DNA of 64,000 nucleotides from Hyphomicrobiales bacterium (GCA_900470805.1 UCCA01000015.1:124001-188000); one strand, 5' to 3'; counted from the stretch's first letter, positions 1 to 8,466 are shown. Made by a program: numbers and translations. Notes: generated by a model not told the origin, from the sequence alone.

Positions 1-1181
<1,181 letters not shown>

Positions 1182-1187
1182 TCATCC

Positions 1188-1201
1188 GGAGGTCAAAGAT
1201 T
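1188..1201 (+). promoter_or_regulatory. Strong Shine-Dalgarno before a probable ATT start codon
   Basis: GGAGG at 1188-1192 lies six bases before ATT at 1199-1201. The family-conserved protein sequence begins immediately afterwards. No ATG, GTG or TTG lies at a suitable distance: the next in-frame candidates upstream are GTG at 1139, without a ribosome-binding site, and ATG at 1100, which runs antisense into the start of obgE. Confidence 0.6.
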
Positions 1202-2068
1202 ATCGTTAGGTTTGCGAGCTATAACATACAGTACGGCTTCGGTCTCGACGGCATCTACGATCTCGAACGAATCGCCGGAAGCCTGCGTGGTGCGGACGTG
1301 ATCGCGCTGCAGGAAGTCACCCGCGGCTTCGCGAGGAACCGGTTTGCCGACATGGTGGCCGACCTCGCCGCGTTGTTCCCCGACTATTTCTGGGTCTATG
1401 GCCCGGCCTGCGACGTGCACATGCCCGCTGTCGACGGCACGCCCGCACCCCGCGATATGCGTCTGCAATTCGGCAACATGGTCCTGTCGCGCTGGCCCAT
1501 TCTGTCCACCCGCATGCTGCTTCTGCCGCGCAGCCGCACGCTCACCAAGCTCAACCTGCAGCGCGGCGCAACCGAGGCGGTGATCGATGTCCCAGGCGGC
1601 GCCCTGCGCGTCTATTCCGTCCATCTCGACCACGTCTCCAACGACGAGCGCATCCGCCAGCTCGACCACCTGAACGACCGCATCAACGCGTTTACCCGCG
1701 AAGGCGGATCGGTGACCGGCGCCTTCGAGTTCGGGATCGAGGAACTGCCGCTGCCCGAGGACTATATCGTCATGGGCGATTTCAACATGCTGCCGGAATC
1801 GCCGGAATACTGCGCCTTCGCCGGCAACAGAGACGGCTACTACGGCCGCACCGCCCGCATCGGCACGCCCGTCGATGCGCTTGCGGCGCTCGACGCCTAT
1901 GCGCTTGAAAGCTATAGCTGGATGGATCCCGCCGATCACGGCAAACGCATGCATCTCGATTACATCTTCGTCAGTTCGAGCCTTCAAAGCCGGCTAAGAT
2001 CCGCCAGCGTCGATACGACGGCGGCAGGCTCCGATCATTTTCCGGTCTGGGCCGAGATCGATATCTAG
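1199..2068 (+). CDS. Endonuclease/exonuclease/phosphatase family protein
   Basis: About 289 residues when started at ATT 1199. The EEP fold signature is clear: FASYNIQYG near the N-terminus, ALQEV (metal-binding Glu), the central VHLDHVS, MGDFN (Asp/Asn pair) and a C-terminal GSDHFPV motif (catalytic Asp-His). Members include metal-dependent nucleases, sphingomyelinase-like and inositol-phosphate phosphatases, so the substrate cannot be named. No signal peptide is visible, suggesting a cytoplasmic enzyme. It is transcribed divergently from obgE with only about 77 bases between starts, and it ends in a strong bidirectional terminator. The longer frame beginning at 1100 is possible but would overlap the obgE start codon region and carries no family-like sequence. 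Confidence 0.85.
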   Translation: MIVRFASYNIQYGFGLDGIYDLERIAGSLRGADVIALQEVTRGFARNRFADMVADLAALFPDYFWVYGPACDVHMPAVDGTPAPRDMRLQFGNMVLSRWPILSTRMLLLPRSRTLTKLNLQRGATEAVIDVPGGALRVYSVHLDHVSNDERIRQLDHLNDRINAFTREGGSVTGAFEFGIEELPLPEDYIVMGDFNMLPESPEYCAFAGNRDGYYGRTARIGTPVDALAALDAYALESYSWMDPADHGKRMHLDYIFVSSSLQSRLRSASVDTTAAGSDHFPVWAEIDI

Positions 2069-2070
2069 GT

Positions 2071-2100
2071 GAAACGCCCCGGACCTTCCCGGGGCGTTTC
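2071..2100. terminator. Bidirectional terminator between convergent genes
   Basis: Perfect 12-bp inverted repeat GAAACGCCCCGG / CCGGGGCGTTTC with a 6-base loop, starting two bases after the stop of the EEP gene and ending 8 bases before the end of the convergent acetyltransferase gene. The U-tract is modest, but placement and stem strength support termination from both sides. Confidence 0.8.
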
Positions 2101-2108
2101 CTGTTTGT

Positions 2109-2696
2109 CTATTCGGCTCTTGCCTGTTGCAAGGCGCCGGGCTGCAGCATCGTCTCGACATGCGTGACCATGGTGTTGCGCGCGAAACTGAAGATCTCGC
2201 TGCACCCGGTCATGCGGAAGCCGAGCTTTTCCTGCAGCCGCAGCGACGCCGGATTGTCGGCGAACACCCCGGAATGCACCGTCGTATCGGGCATCCGCCG
2301 CACGAACCGCTCAATCGTTGCCGAAACGGCCTCGCTCATGTAGCCGCGCCGCCAGTAGTAGCGGTTCAGCCAGTAGCCGAGATGCCAGCGACCGTGCCGG
2401 AGCTCGATCGACACCACGCCGATATGCGCATCGTCGCCATCGGTGATCGCCATCTGCCAGTCCGGTAGGCGACCCGCCGTGACCGGCACCAGCCAGTCGA
2501 GCGCATCCTGCCGGTCGTAGGGTGCGGGCACCCGCGCCAGCATCCGCGTCACCGCGAAATCGGAGAGCGATTCCGCGATCGCATCGGCATCGCTCAGCCG
2601 ATGCGGACGCAGCGTCAGCCGCGCCGTTGTGATGACGGGCTGCGCGCCGGCGGTGGCGACCTGAGGTCTTGGCCTTTCGAGGCTGATCGCGCTCAT
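2109..2696 (-). CDS. GNAT family N-acetyltransferase (RimJ/RimL type)
   Basis: 195 residues starting at ATG 2696 (MSAISLERPRP). The sequence shows the RimJ-like plan: ITTARLTLRPHRLSDADAIAE at the start of the fold, a central LGYWLNRYYWRRGYMSEA stretch corresponding to the acetyl-CoA binding loop, and ENPASLRLQEKLGF-like DNPASLRLQEKLGF near the C-terminus. Such enzymes acetylate protein N-termini or small amines with acetyl-CoA; the substrate is unknown. Its ATG overlaps the TGA of the upstream acetyltransferase (ATGA at 2693-2696), so the two are coupled. The open frame continues upstream to 2864, but that part is a shadow of the neighbour. Confidence 0.85.
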   Translation of the reverse strand: MSAISLERPRPQVATAGAQPVITTARLTLRPHRLSDADAIAESLSDFAVTRMLARVPAPYDRQDALDWLVPVTAGRLPDWQMAITDGDDAHIGVVSIELRHGRWHLGYWLNRYYWRRGYMSEAVSATIERFVRRMPDTTVHSGVFADNPASLRLQEKLGFRMTGCSEIFSFARNTMVTHVETMLQPGALQQARAE

Positions 2697-3325
2697 AACA
2701 CGCTCCCCCAGCTTCTCAACGACATCCAGGTCTTGCGGTCGAGCCTGTACCATTCGACCGGGACGTTGCTGCCGAGCGCCAGCGATGCGGCAAGGCCGGA
2801 TCCCTGGAACTGGAAGCCGCACTTCTGGATCACCCGCCGCGAGGCGATGTTCATCACCCGGCAACGGGCGTCGATCTGGTCGACATCCTCGCGGGTGCGA
2901 AACACCATGTCGACAAGCGCATGGCAGGCCTCGGTCGTGAAGCCCTGGTTCCAGTAGGGTTCACCCAGCCAGTAACCGATCTCGACGGTGTGCCCGTCCA
3001 AGTGCGGCTCGACCCCGCAGCAACCGATGAAGGCGCCATTTTCGGCTTTGGTAATCGCATAGACGCACTTGCCAATCTCGCCATTTTTCGTGCGTCGCAC
3101 GAAGTCGGCGGCATCATTGGCCGTATACGGGTGCGGCATGCGCGACACCATCGTGGCGACTTTGGCGTTGTTGGCGAGATGGGCAAGGGCGTCGATGTCT
3201 TCTTCGTGCGGCGCGCGCATGACGAGCCGTTCCGACAGTAAGACAGGGCAATCGGTCCTTAACCGTTCCGGCCGCAGCCGCTCTTGGGGAGACCCTTGGT
3301 CTCTCCGTAACAATTCGCCTTGCAT
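2693..3325 (-). CDS. GNAT family N-acetyltransferase (RimJ/RimL type)
   Basis: 210 residues. It shares the architecture of its downstream neighbour: LLSERLVMRAPHEEDIDAL, then EIGYWLGEPYWNQGFTTEA (acetyl-CoA loop region), then NIASRRVIQKCGF. The start is well supported: AAGGAGG lies eight bases before ATG 3325. The two genes probably arose by duplication, since the diagnostic segments align in order and the genes overlap by ATGA. Substrate unknown; protein N-terminal or small-molecule acetylation is the family role. The gene follows the rpmA terminator, so it likely has its own promoter or depends on read-through. Confidence 0.87.
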   Translation of the reverse strand: MQGELLRRDQGSPQERLRPERLRTDCPVLLSERLVMRAPHEEDIDALAHLANNAKVATMVSRMPHPYTANDAADFVRRTKNGEIGKCVYAITKAENGAFIGCCGVEPHLDGHTVEIGYWLGEPYWNQGFTTEACHALVDMVFRTREDVDQIDARCRVMNIASRRVIQKCGFQFQGSGLAASLALGSNVPVEWYRLDRKTWMSLRSWGSVL

Positions 3326-3351
3326 GGTTCAGTCCTCCTTGAGGGTAAAGA

Positions 3352-3387
3352 AAAAGGGGAGATGGGTGGTGCCCCATCTCCCCTTTT
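3352..3387 (-). terminator. Rho-independent terminator of the rplU-rpmA operon
   Basis: A 15-bp perfect stem (AAAAGGGGAGATGGG paired with CCCATCTCCCCTTTT) with a short loop. Read on the minus strand it is followed by a U-rich tract (CTTTTTCTTT). It lies about 70 bases beyond the rpmA stop. Confidence 0.85.
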
Positions 3388-3454
3388 GTCTTGACTGAAC
3401 CTGATACGCTCAGCCGGGTCGATGAGACACCGGCTGCTATAAAGCGCTACCGGC

Positions 3455-3724
3455 TTATTCCGCTGCTTCCGCTTTCGGCATCACGGATACGTACACGCGG
3501 CCATTGGCCTTCGTACGGTAGGTCACATTGCCGGCGGTGAGAGCAAAGATCGTGTGATCCTTGCCGAGGCCGACGTTGGAACCCGGATGCCACTGCGTAC
3601 CGCGCTGACGCACGATAATGTTGCCAGAAATGACGGCTTCGCCGCCGAACTTCTTCACGCCAAGGCGCTTGGACTGCGAGTCACGACCGTTGCGCGACGA
3701 ACCACCAGCTTTTTTATGTGCCAT
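3455..3724 (-). CDS. rpmA: 50S ribosomal protein L27
   Basis: 89 residues beginning [20 protein letters not shown], the classic L27 N-terminus that reaches toward the peptidyl-transferase centre, followed by the [15 protein letters not shown] core. Length is typical. AAAGGAG precedes the ATG. It follows rplU by about 34 bases on the same strand, the universal L21-L27 pair. Confidence 0.99.
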   Translation of the reverse strand: MAHKKAGGSSRNGRDSQSKRLGVKKFGGEAVISGNIIVRQRGTQWHPGSNVGLGKDHTIFALTAGNVTYRTKANGRVYVSVMPKAEAAE

Positions 3725-3758
3725 TGGATTTCTCCTTTAAACCTTAAGTCCCGTGATC

Positions 3759-4076
3759 TTACTTGGCAGCCACGATGTCCGTGATACGGACAACAGTGTG
3801 GTGCTGGCGATGGCCGCGCGTACGCTTCGAGTTCTGACGACGGCGCTTCTTGAAGGCGATGACCTTCTTGCCGCGGTTGTGCTCGACCACTTCGGCCTTG
3901 ACGGAAGCGCCCGTAACGAAGGGAGCACCAATCGCAGCGTCGGCGCCTTCGCCGATAACGAGGACTTCGGTGAATTCGATCGATTCGCCAGCGGTGACTT
4001 CAAGCTTCTCGATGGTCAGCACGTCGTTTGCTGCCACACGGTACTGCTTACCGCCGGTCTTGATGACTGCGAACAT
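3759..4076 (-). CDS. rplU: 50S ribosomal protein L21
   Basis: 105 residues beginning [20 protein letters not shown], the L21 signature start, with the basic [19 protein letters not shown] rRNA-binding stretch near the C-terminus. L21 binds 23S rRNA early in 50S assembly. It is the first gene of the rplU-rpmA operon, preceded by an AAGGA ribosome-binding site and a leader of about 170 bases from a strong predicted promoter. Confidence 0.99.
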   Translation of the reverse strand: MFAVIKTGGKQYRVAANDVLTIEKLEVTAGESIEFTEVLVIGEGADAAIGAPFVTGASVKAEVVEHNRGKKVIAFKKRRRQNSKRTRGHRQHHTVVRITDIVAAK

Positions 4077-4249
4077 TTTTTATCCTTTCATGTTCGTTCC
4101 GGCTCAACCCGCATCAAACAGGTGGCCGTCTTTTTATCAGTCGATGTTAAGCAGGGATTTCAGGGCGCTTCGCCCAGGAACTCTGACTGCCGGTGATGCC
4201 CCACGCAGGCGCGGGTCAGGCAAGGCACGGACTTATCCACACCTATTGG
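4077..4249 (-). other. 5' leader of the rplU-rpmA mRNA
   Basis: If the promoter at 4256-4284 is right, the transcript carries an untranslated leader of about 173 nt before rplU. No recognised riboswitch motif is evident. Long leaders of ribosomal protein operons can mediate autoregulation; that is inference here. Confidence 0.35.
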
Positions 4250-4255
4250 CTTGCG

Positions 4256-4284
4256 CAGATACGCGAGGCCCCAAAAACTGTCAA
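4256..4284 (-). promoter_or_regulatory. Housekeeping sigma promoter for rplU-rpmA
   Basis: On the minus strand, CTTGACA (perfect -35 TTGACA at 4279-4284) is separated by exactly 17 bases from TATCTG at 4256-4261 as the -10. Spacing and -35 match the rhizobial RpoD consensus (CTTGAC-N17-CTATAT type). Confidence 0.65.
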
Positions 4285-4316
4285 GGCAAAAGGATGAAAG
4301 CGTTTGAAATTTCGGC

Positions 4317-4344
4317 TTGCCAGCGTCTGATTCTCTCGCTATGA
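4317..4344 (+). promoter_or_regulatory. Candidate promoter for tRNA-Ser
   Basis: TTGCCA at 4317-4322, a 16-base spacer and CTATGA at 4339-4344, about 35 bases before the mature tRNA 5' end. A moderate match only. Confidence 0.35.
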
Positions 4345-4378
4345 GACAGCCCGCGTCCAACGGCGCCAACCAGACCGC

Positions 4379-4468
4379 GGAGAGGTGGCAGAGTGGTTGA
4401 ATGTACCGCACTCGAAATGCGGCGTGCCTGCAAGGGCACCGTGGGTTCAAATCCCACCCTCTCCGCCA
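4379..4468 (+). tRNA. tRNA-Ser(CGA)
   Basis: A 90-nt type II tRNA. The acceptor arms GGAGAGG and CCTCTCC pair, the D arm begins TGGCAGAGTGGTTGAA, the anticodon stem CCGCA/TGCGG closes the loop CTCGAAA giving anticodon CGA, the long variable arm contains a GTGCC...GGCAC hairpin, and the T arm GTGGG-TTCAAAT-CCCAC is intact. CCA is encoded. It decodes UCG serine codons, which are common in this GC-rich genome. Confidence 0.97.
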
Positions 4469-4620
4469 TTCCATTCTAAGCCCATCAGTGCCTGCCGAAT
4501 ATTACTGTCTCGCGGTGAATACGGTTTCTGTCGGCCGGGTGTCATCCGTGACATCTGCTTTGGCCTGAGGCGCCGAGCTGCCACCTGGTGGCAGGTACCA
4601 GCTCAGCAGAGACCCTGACG

Positions 4621-5178
4621 CTACTTCAGCAGTCGCGCAACCCATGCAGAGACTTCGTCGCCGCTGCTCATGTCGGCCTGCACCAAGCCATCGATCATGA
4701 AAGTTGGTGATACGTGGATGCCGTTCTGGCGGGCGTATTTGCAGTGCCATTTAATCTCACGGTCGAGATCGGGTATGGCGAAGGCCTGCTTGAGGCTCAC
4801 GCCGCTATAGGCTTCCAGGCGTGTGATGATGTCGTTGGGCGTGGCATCGAGGTTCGGGCCGCCGGCATGATGCGTAAACTCGAACTCTTCCCGATGAGCG
4901 GCAACGGCGGCCATAACGGCCTTGGCCGTGTCCTTGCCGCCTTCGAGCGTCGATGCGGCGAGAATAGAGCGGACGATGACGCCGGAATAGAGGTGCCAAG
5001 GCTGCGATTGCAGGCGGATCTTGATGGTAATCCTGTTTTCTCCGGCCTGCGCCAGCAGAGCGTCGAGCTTGTTGAAGGCCTTGACCGAGTAGGGGCAGGT
5101 CGGCTCCAGAAACACCTCGAATATGCGCGGGCCCGTTCCCCATGCCAGTGCATCGGCCTGCCAGGATGTGTTGGTCAT
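4621..5178 (-). CDS. DsbA-like thioredoxin-fold protein with a CPYS motif
   Basis: 185 residues from ATG 5178, preceded by AGAGGA at good spacing; an upstream ATG at 5208 lacks such a site. The N-terminal FEVFLEPTCPYSVKAFNKL places a Cys-Pro-Tyr-Ser motif where DsbA-like proteins have CxxC, and HVSPTFMIDG near the C-terminus gives the cis-Pro (SPT) element of the fold. No signal peptide is visible, so it is probably cytoplasmic. With only one active-site cysteine it could act as a glutathione-linked or monothiol enzyme rather than a dithiol oxidase. The gene stands alone; the partner and substrate are unknown. Confidence 0.75.
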   Translation of the reverse strand: MTNTSWQADALAWGTGPRIFEVFLEPTCPYSVKAFNKLDALLAQAGENRITIKIRLQSQPWHLYSGVIVRSILAASTLEGGKDTAKAVMAAVAAHREEFEFTHHAGGPNLDATPNDIITRLEAYSGVSLKQAFAIPDLDREIKWHCKYARQNGIHVSPTFMIDGLVQADMSSGDEVSAWVARLLK

Positions 5179-5269
5179 GCGAAGTCCTCTTCTTGAGTTT
5201 CGCATCATCCTTAATCTGGTATTCGCAGAAGGCCAGCCTCTATTCGTGGGCTTCAGCCGCCTGCGCGGA

Positions 5270-5584
5270 TCAGCGCTTCAGCGCGCGACCGCTGCGGCTT
5301 TGGGAAATCGCCCGCGCCTGCGAGCGCTGAAGCAACGCCTGCTGGACTTCGTTCTGGAAGATCATCACCTGCTGGCGGACCTCGTCTTCGCAAAGACCAA
5401 GCGAGGTCAACTCAGCGGCAAGACGACGGCATTCGGTCTTCCAGTATAGAACCGCATCGGCACCGTGGAGACGCTCGAGTTCGGCAGCGCTGCGATCGAT
5501 ATCGCCGGCACGTGAGGCCACTGGAAAAAGCACGATTTCACTGGTGGTCATGGCCTTCAAACTCTTGCTCGCTTTTACCGACAT
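5270..5584 (-). CDS. Small helical protein, DUF6074-like
   Basis: 104 residues. After a short basic leader the protein reads EIVLFPVASRAGDIDRSA, then a helical stretch WKTECRRLAAELTSLGL and a final basic tail. The plan (short LFP start, then a helix with RRLA and a late Q-rich helix) resembles the small DUF6074 proteins of Rhizobiales, whose role is unknown. ATG 5551 is an alternative start; neither candidate has a strong ribosome-binding site. It is divergent from the phospholipid operon with about 170 bases between. Confidence 0.55.
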   Translation of the reverse strand: MSVKASKSLKAMTTSEIVLFPVASRAGDIDRSAAELERLHGADAVLYWKTECRRLAAELTSLGLCEDEVRQQVMIFQNEVQQALLQRSQARAISQSRSGRALKR

Positions 5585-5754
5585 CGATTCGTTCCGTTGT
5601 GTTCGACATCATTCCTACCGAAGCATAGTTAACGCTTTCCCCCACGCATCCAGGGCCGACCGGCATCTGGTTAAGGTAACCTTGGCGAGAAGGGGCTTTT
5701 GATAGGAAGCGAACAAGGCTACACATTTCACATCCGCGTGGGGCGGACAGGGGG

Positions 5755-6408
5755 ATGAGCTTGCTGCGAAAGATGATCGCGAGACCCGTGGCGACGGCTA
5801 TCGTCCTGTTCGCACGCGCCATTACCGCCGTGCGCGCGATCTGGCCCGGCGAGGGCGTCCCGTCCGATACCTGCATCTATTTTGCCAATCACTCCAGCCA
5901 CGGAGACTTCATCCTGGTCTGGGCCGTGCTGCCGCCACGACTACGGGCGACGACACGACCCGTCGCCGGAGCAGAATACTGGCTGAAGTCATCCGTCACC
6001 CGCTTCATCGGTCGCGATGTTTTCGACGCCGTGCTGATCGAGCGCGAGCGCGACAAGCGAACCAGCGACCCGATCGAGGTCATGGCAACCGCGCTCGATG
6101 CGGGGTCCTCGCTCATCCTGTTTCCCGAGGGTACGCGCAACCAGACGGATGCCCCTTTGCTGCCGTTCAAAAGCGGTCTGTTTCACCTGGCTTCTACGCG
6201 GCCGAACATCCGCCTTGTCCCGGTCTGGATCAACAATCTCAACCGCGTCATGCCCAAGGGCGAGATCGTACCGATCCCGCTGATCTGCACGGTGACCTTC
6301 GGGGAACCGCTGCAAATCCAGAGCGGTGAAGACAAACAGGTGTTTCTCGATCGGGCGCGCACGGCTCTTATCAACCTTTCTCCCAAACAGGCGGGCGGCA
6401 ACGAATGA
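5755..6408 (+). CDS. Lysophospholipid acyltransferase (PlsC-like 1-acyl-sn-glycerol-3-phosphate acyltransferase)
   Basis: 217 residues. The PlsC catalytic block I NHSSHGD has the His-x4-Asp pair at 46 and 51, and block III FPEGTRN lies near 123-129. A hydrophobic N-terminus (residues 10-30) suits membrane association. The reaction would be acyl transfer to a lysophosphatidate-type acceptor. It is the first gene of a four-gene operon and overlaps the next gene by ATGA, so the product is likely passed to the CdsA-like enzyme encoded next. The protein is shorter than many PlsC and may be a paralogue of the housekeeping enzyme. Confidence 0.88.
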   Translation: MSLLRKMIARPVATAIVLFARAITAVRAIWPGEGVPSDTCIYFANHSSHGDFILVWAVLPPRLRATTRPVAGAEYWLKSSVTRFIGRDVFDAVLIERERDKRTSDPIEVMATALDAGSSLILFPEGTRNQTDAPLLPFKSGLFHLASTRPNIRLVPVWINNLNRVMPKGEIVPIPLICTVTFGEPLQIQSGEDKQVFLDRARTALINLSPKQAGGNE

Positions 6409-7355
6409 ACGCGGCAAGTTCCGATCTCTGGACCCTTGTGCTCGGCATACTGGCGATTCTCGTCGTGTCGTCGGTCATCGGCTATGTCCTCCAGCAGCGC
6501 CTGTCGCCCGACGGCTCGAACGCCTCGATCGAAAACCTGAACGCCCGCATCAAGGCCTGGTGGGTCATGGCGATCCTGATCGGCATCGCCTTTCTAGCCG
6601 GGCGCATCGGCGTGCTTGTGCTGTTCGGTTTCTGCTCCTTCGCGGCGCTGCGCGAATTCATCACGCTCACCCACACCAAACGCGCCGATCACTGGGCGCT
6701 CGCGGCTGCATTCTTCGTTGTGCTGCCGCTCCAATATTTCCTGCTTTGGGCCGAGCAATACGGCATCTTCTCGATCTTCATCCCGGTCTACGCGTTTCTG
6801 TTGATGCCGATCATCTCGGTGCTCCGCGGCGATACCGAGCGATTTCTCGACCGCATCGCCGAAGTGCAATGGGCGCTGATGATCTGCGTTTTCTGCGCCT
6901 CGCACGTCCCCGCACTGCTAACGCTCGATATACCGGGCTACGAGGGACGCGATGTCCTGCTGATCGCCTTCCTCATCATCATCGTGCAATTGAGCGATGT
7001 GCTGCAATATGTCTGGGGCAAACTCTTCGGCCGCACCAAGATCGCTCCGAAACTGTCGCCGTCGAAGACCGTCGAGGGCTTTGCGGGCGGTGTCGCCAGT
7101 GCCACGCTGATCGGCGCCGGCCTGTGGTGGATCACGCCATTCACACCGATTCAGGCGGGGTTGCTCGCCTTCGTCATCACGCTGATGGGCTTCTTCGGCG
7201 GCCTCGTCATGTCGGCGATCAAGCGCGACCGTGGCGTCAAGGATTGGGGCAACCTGATCGAAGGCCATGGTGGACTGATCGACAGGCTCGATTCCGTCGT
7301 CTTTTCCGCGCCGATCTTCTTCCACATCGTGCGCTATTGGTGGTCCGCCACATGA
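6405..7355 (+). CDS. Phosphatidate cytidylyltransferase (CdsA family)
   Basis: 316 residues with many membrane segments. The CdsA signature is present as SPSKTVEGFAGG near residues 219-230, followed by KRDRGVKDWGNLIEGHGG and DRLDS near 290. CdsA-type enzymes make CDP-diacylglycerol from phosphatidate and CTP. It is coupled by ATGA overlaps on both sides. The chromosome is expected to carry a housekeeping cdsA next to uppS and frr; that locus is not here, so this is probably a second, dedicated copy (inference). The arrangement recalls the E. coli ynbA-ynbB pair. Confidence 0.9.
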   Translation: MNAASSDLWTLVLGILAILVVSSVIGYVLQQRLSPDGSNASIENLNARIKAWWVMAILIGIAFLAGRIGVLVLFGFCSFAALREFITLTHTKRADHWALAAAFFVVLPLQYFLLWAEQYGIFSIFIPVYAFLLMPIISVLRGDTERFLDRIAEVQWALMICVFCASHVPALLTLDIPGYEGRDVLLIAFLIIIVQLSDVLQYVWGKLFGRTKIAPKLSPSKTVEGFAGGVASATLIGAGLWWITPFTPIQAGLLAFVITLMGFFGGLVMSAIKRDRGVKDWGNLIEGHGGLIDRLDSVVFSAPIFFHIVRYWWSAT

Positions 7356-7744
7356 AGACGCGGTTGCAGCGCGTGGCGGGCAGCGGCATCACCCATGTGG
7401 CCTTCGCGTTTATCGCCATGGGCGGCTGGGCGATATTCGCCAATCGGGCCTATCCGCTCCCGCGCGCTGTACTCGCAGGCGTCGTCCAGGGCCTCCTCTC
7501 GACTTGCCTGACGCTGTTCCTGAAGACGGCGATCGACCGCTTGTCCGGCCGGTTCTCCGGCGCGCTTGCCCTGTGGGCCCCGCCCCTTATCGCCTGCATG
7601 GCGTCCAGCGCCGTCCTTGCCATGATCCATGCTTTGAGCGGCACACCGGAAATCCTGAAAACGATCGCGCTGCCGCTCGCCGTCTCCACCAGCTATGCGG
7701 CAATCTACAACTATTCTCTGTATCGAAGGGGAAAACCGGCATGA
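7352..7744 (+). CDS. Small polytopic membrane protein of the phospholipid operon
   Basis: 130 residues starting at the ATG that overlaps the CdsA-like stop (ATGA at 7352-7355). About four hydrophobic segments are visible (around residues 12-30, 38-58, 70-92 and 102-122), separated by short basic loops. I recognise no family. Its position between a cytidylyltransferase and a phosphatidyltransferase, with overlapping codons on both sides, suggests a role as accessory or transport factor for the lipid made by this operon. Function is not established. Confidence 0.75.
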   Translation: MKTRLQRVAGSGITHVAFAFIAMGGWAIFANRAYPLPRAVLAGVVQGLLSTCLTLFLKTAIDRLSGRFSGALALWAPPLIACMASSAVLAMIHALSGTPEILKTIALPLAVSTSYAAIYNYSLYRRGKPA

Positions 7745-8385
7745 CCGAAACCGGCGACCGAAGACCATTGGCAAGCCGCGAGACGCACTGGGCCCGGTCG
7801 ATCGCCCAGTGGCTGGCATCGAGATCGGTGACCCCCAACCACATATCGCAGGCCAGCATGGTTGCGGCCGCATTGGCCGGCGTCGCCTTCCTCTGGTCGG
7901 GTCAGGAAACAGGATGGGGACGCGCGCTGCTGCTGATCTGTGCTGCGGCCTTCTGCCAGTTGCGGCTGCTGTGCAATCTTTTCGATGGAATGGTGGCGGT
8001 GGAAGGCGGCAAGGGTGCGGCAGACGGACCGTTCTGGAACGAGTTTCCTGATCGTATCGCCGATATTCTGATTCTGGTCGGCGCAGGGGTGAGCATCGGT
8101 TGGCCCGCTCTCGGCTGGACCGCCGCTTCCTTCGCCGTGTTGACCGCCTATGTCCGCGAGCTCGGCCGCGCTACCGGGCAACCCAGCGATTTCTCCGGTC
8201 CGATGGCCAAGCAGCACAGGATGGCCACGATCACGGCCGCTGCACTCCTGTCGATGTTTGAACCGCTGTGGAACGGCCAAAACGAAATCTTGCTTGCAGC
8301 TCTGTGGCTTATCGCGATCGGCGCGGCTGTCACCGCCCTTCGCCGTGGCCGCACGCTGGTTCGGCGGCTGAAGAACAATATCTAG
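7741..8385 (+). CDS. CDP-alcohol phosphatidyltransferase family protein with variant motif
   Basis: 214 residues. The CDP-alcohol phosphotransferase motif D-x2-D-G-x2-A-R-x8-G-x3-D-x3-D can be aligned with exact spacing at residues 79-104, but reads N79-x2-D82-G83-x2-A86-V87-x8-G96-x3-N100-x3-D104: the first and third Asp are Asn and the Arg is Val. The flanking LRLLCN and NEFPDRIAD are, as far as I recall, conserved in a YnbA-like subfamily, so this looks like a family trait rather than decay. Several hydrophobic helices follow. It overlaps the previous gene by ATGA and ends the operon; a terminator lies about 120 bases downstream. The alcohol acceptor is unknown. Confidence 0.85.
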   Translation: MTETGDRRPLASRETHWARSIAQWLASRSVTPNHISQASMVAAALAGVAFLWSGQETGWGRALLLICAAAFCQLRLLCNLFDGMVAVEGGKGAADGPFWNEFPDRIADILILVGAGVSIGWPALGWTAASFAVLTAYVRELGRATGQPSDFSGPMAKQHRMATITAAALLSMFEPLWNGQNEILLAALWLIAIGAAVTALRRGRTLVRRLKNNI

Positions 8386-8466
8386 TCGCTCGGCGAATAT
8401 CACAGGCGTACCGGATTCCTCGAAAGTGCGCTTGTCTAGAGATAGGGCAGCAATAATAACACCCGC

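Noticed and set aside
4160..4618. Open frames overlapping the tRNA-Ser on both strands (4385-4618 plus, 4160-4474 minus)
   Set aside because: Their sequences (MAEWLNVPHSKCGVPARAP and MEWRRGWDLNPRCPC) are well-known false translations of tRNA-Ser and its complement.
6326..7350. The early part of a 472-codon frame beginning inside the acyltransferase gene
   Set aside because: Only its last part, from ATG 7352, is a gene. The earlier part is an Arg-rich shadow of the CdsA-like frame.
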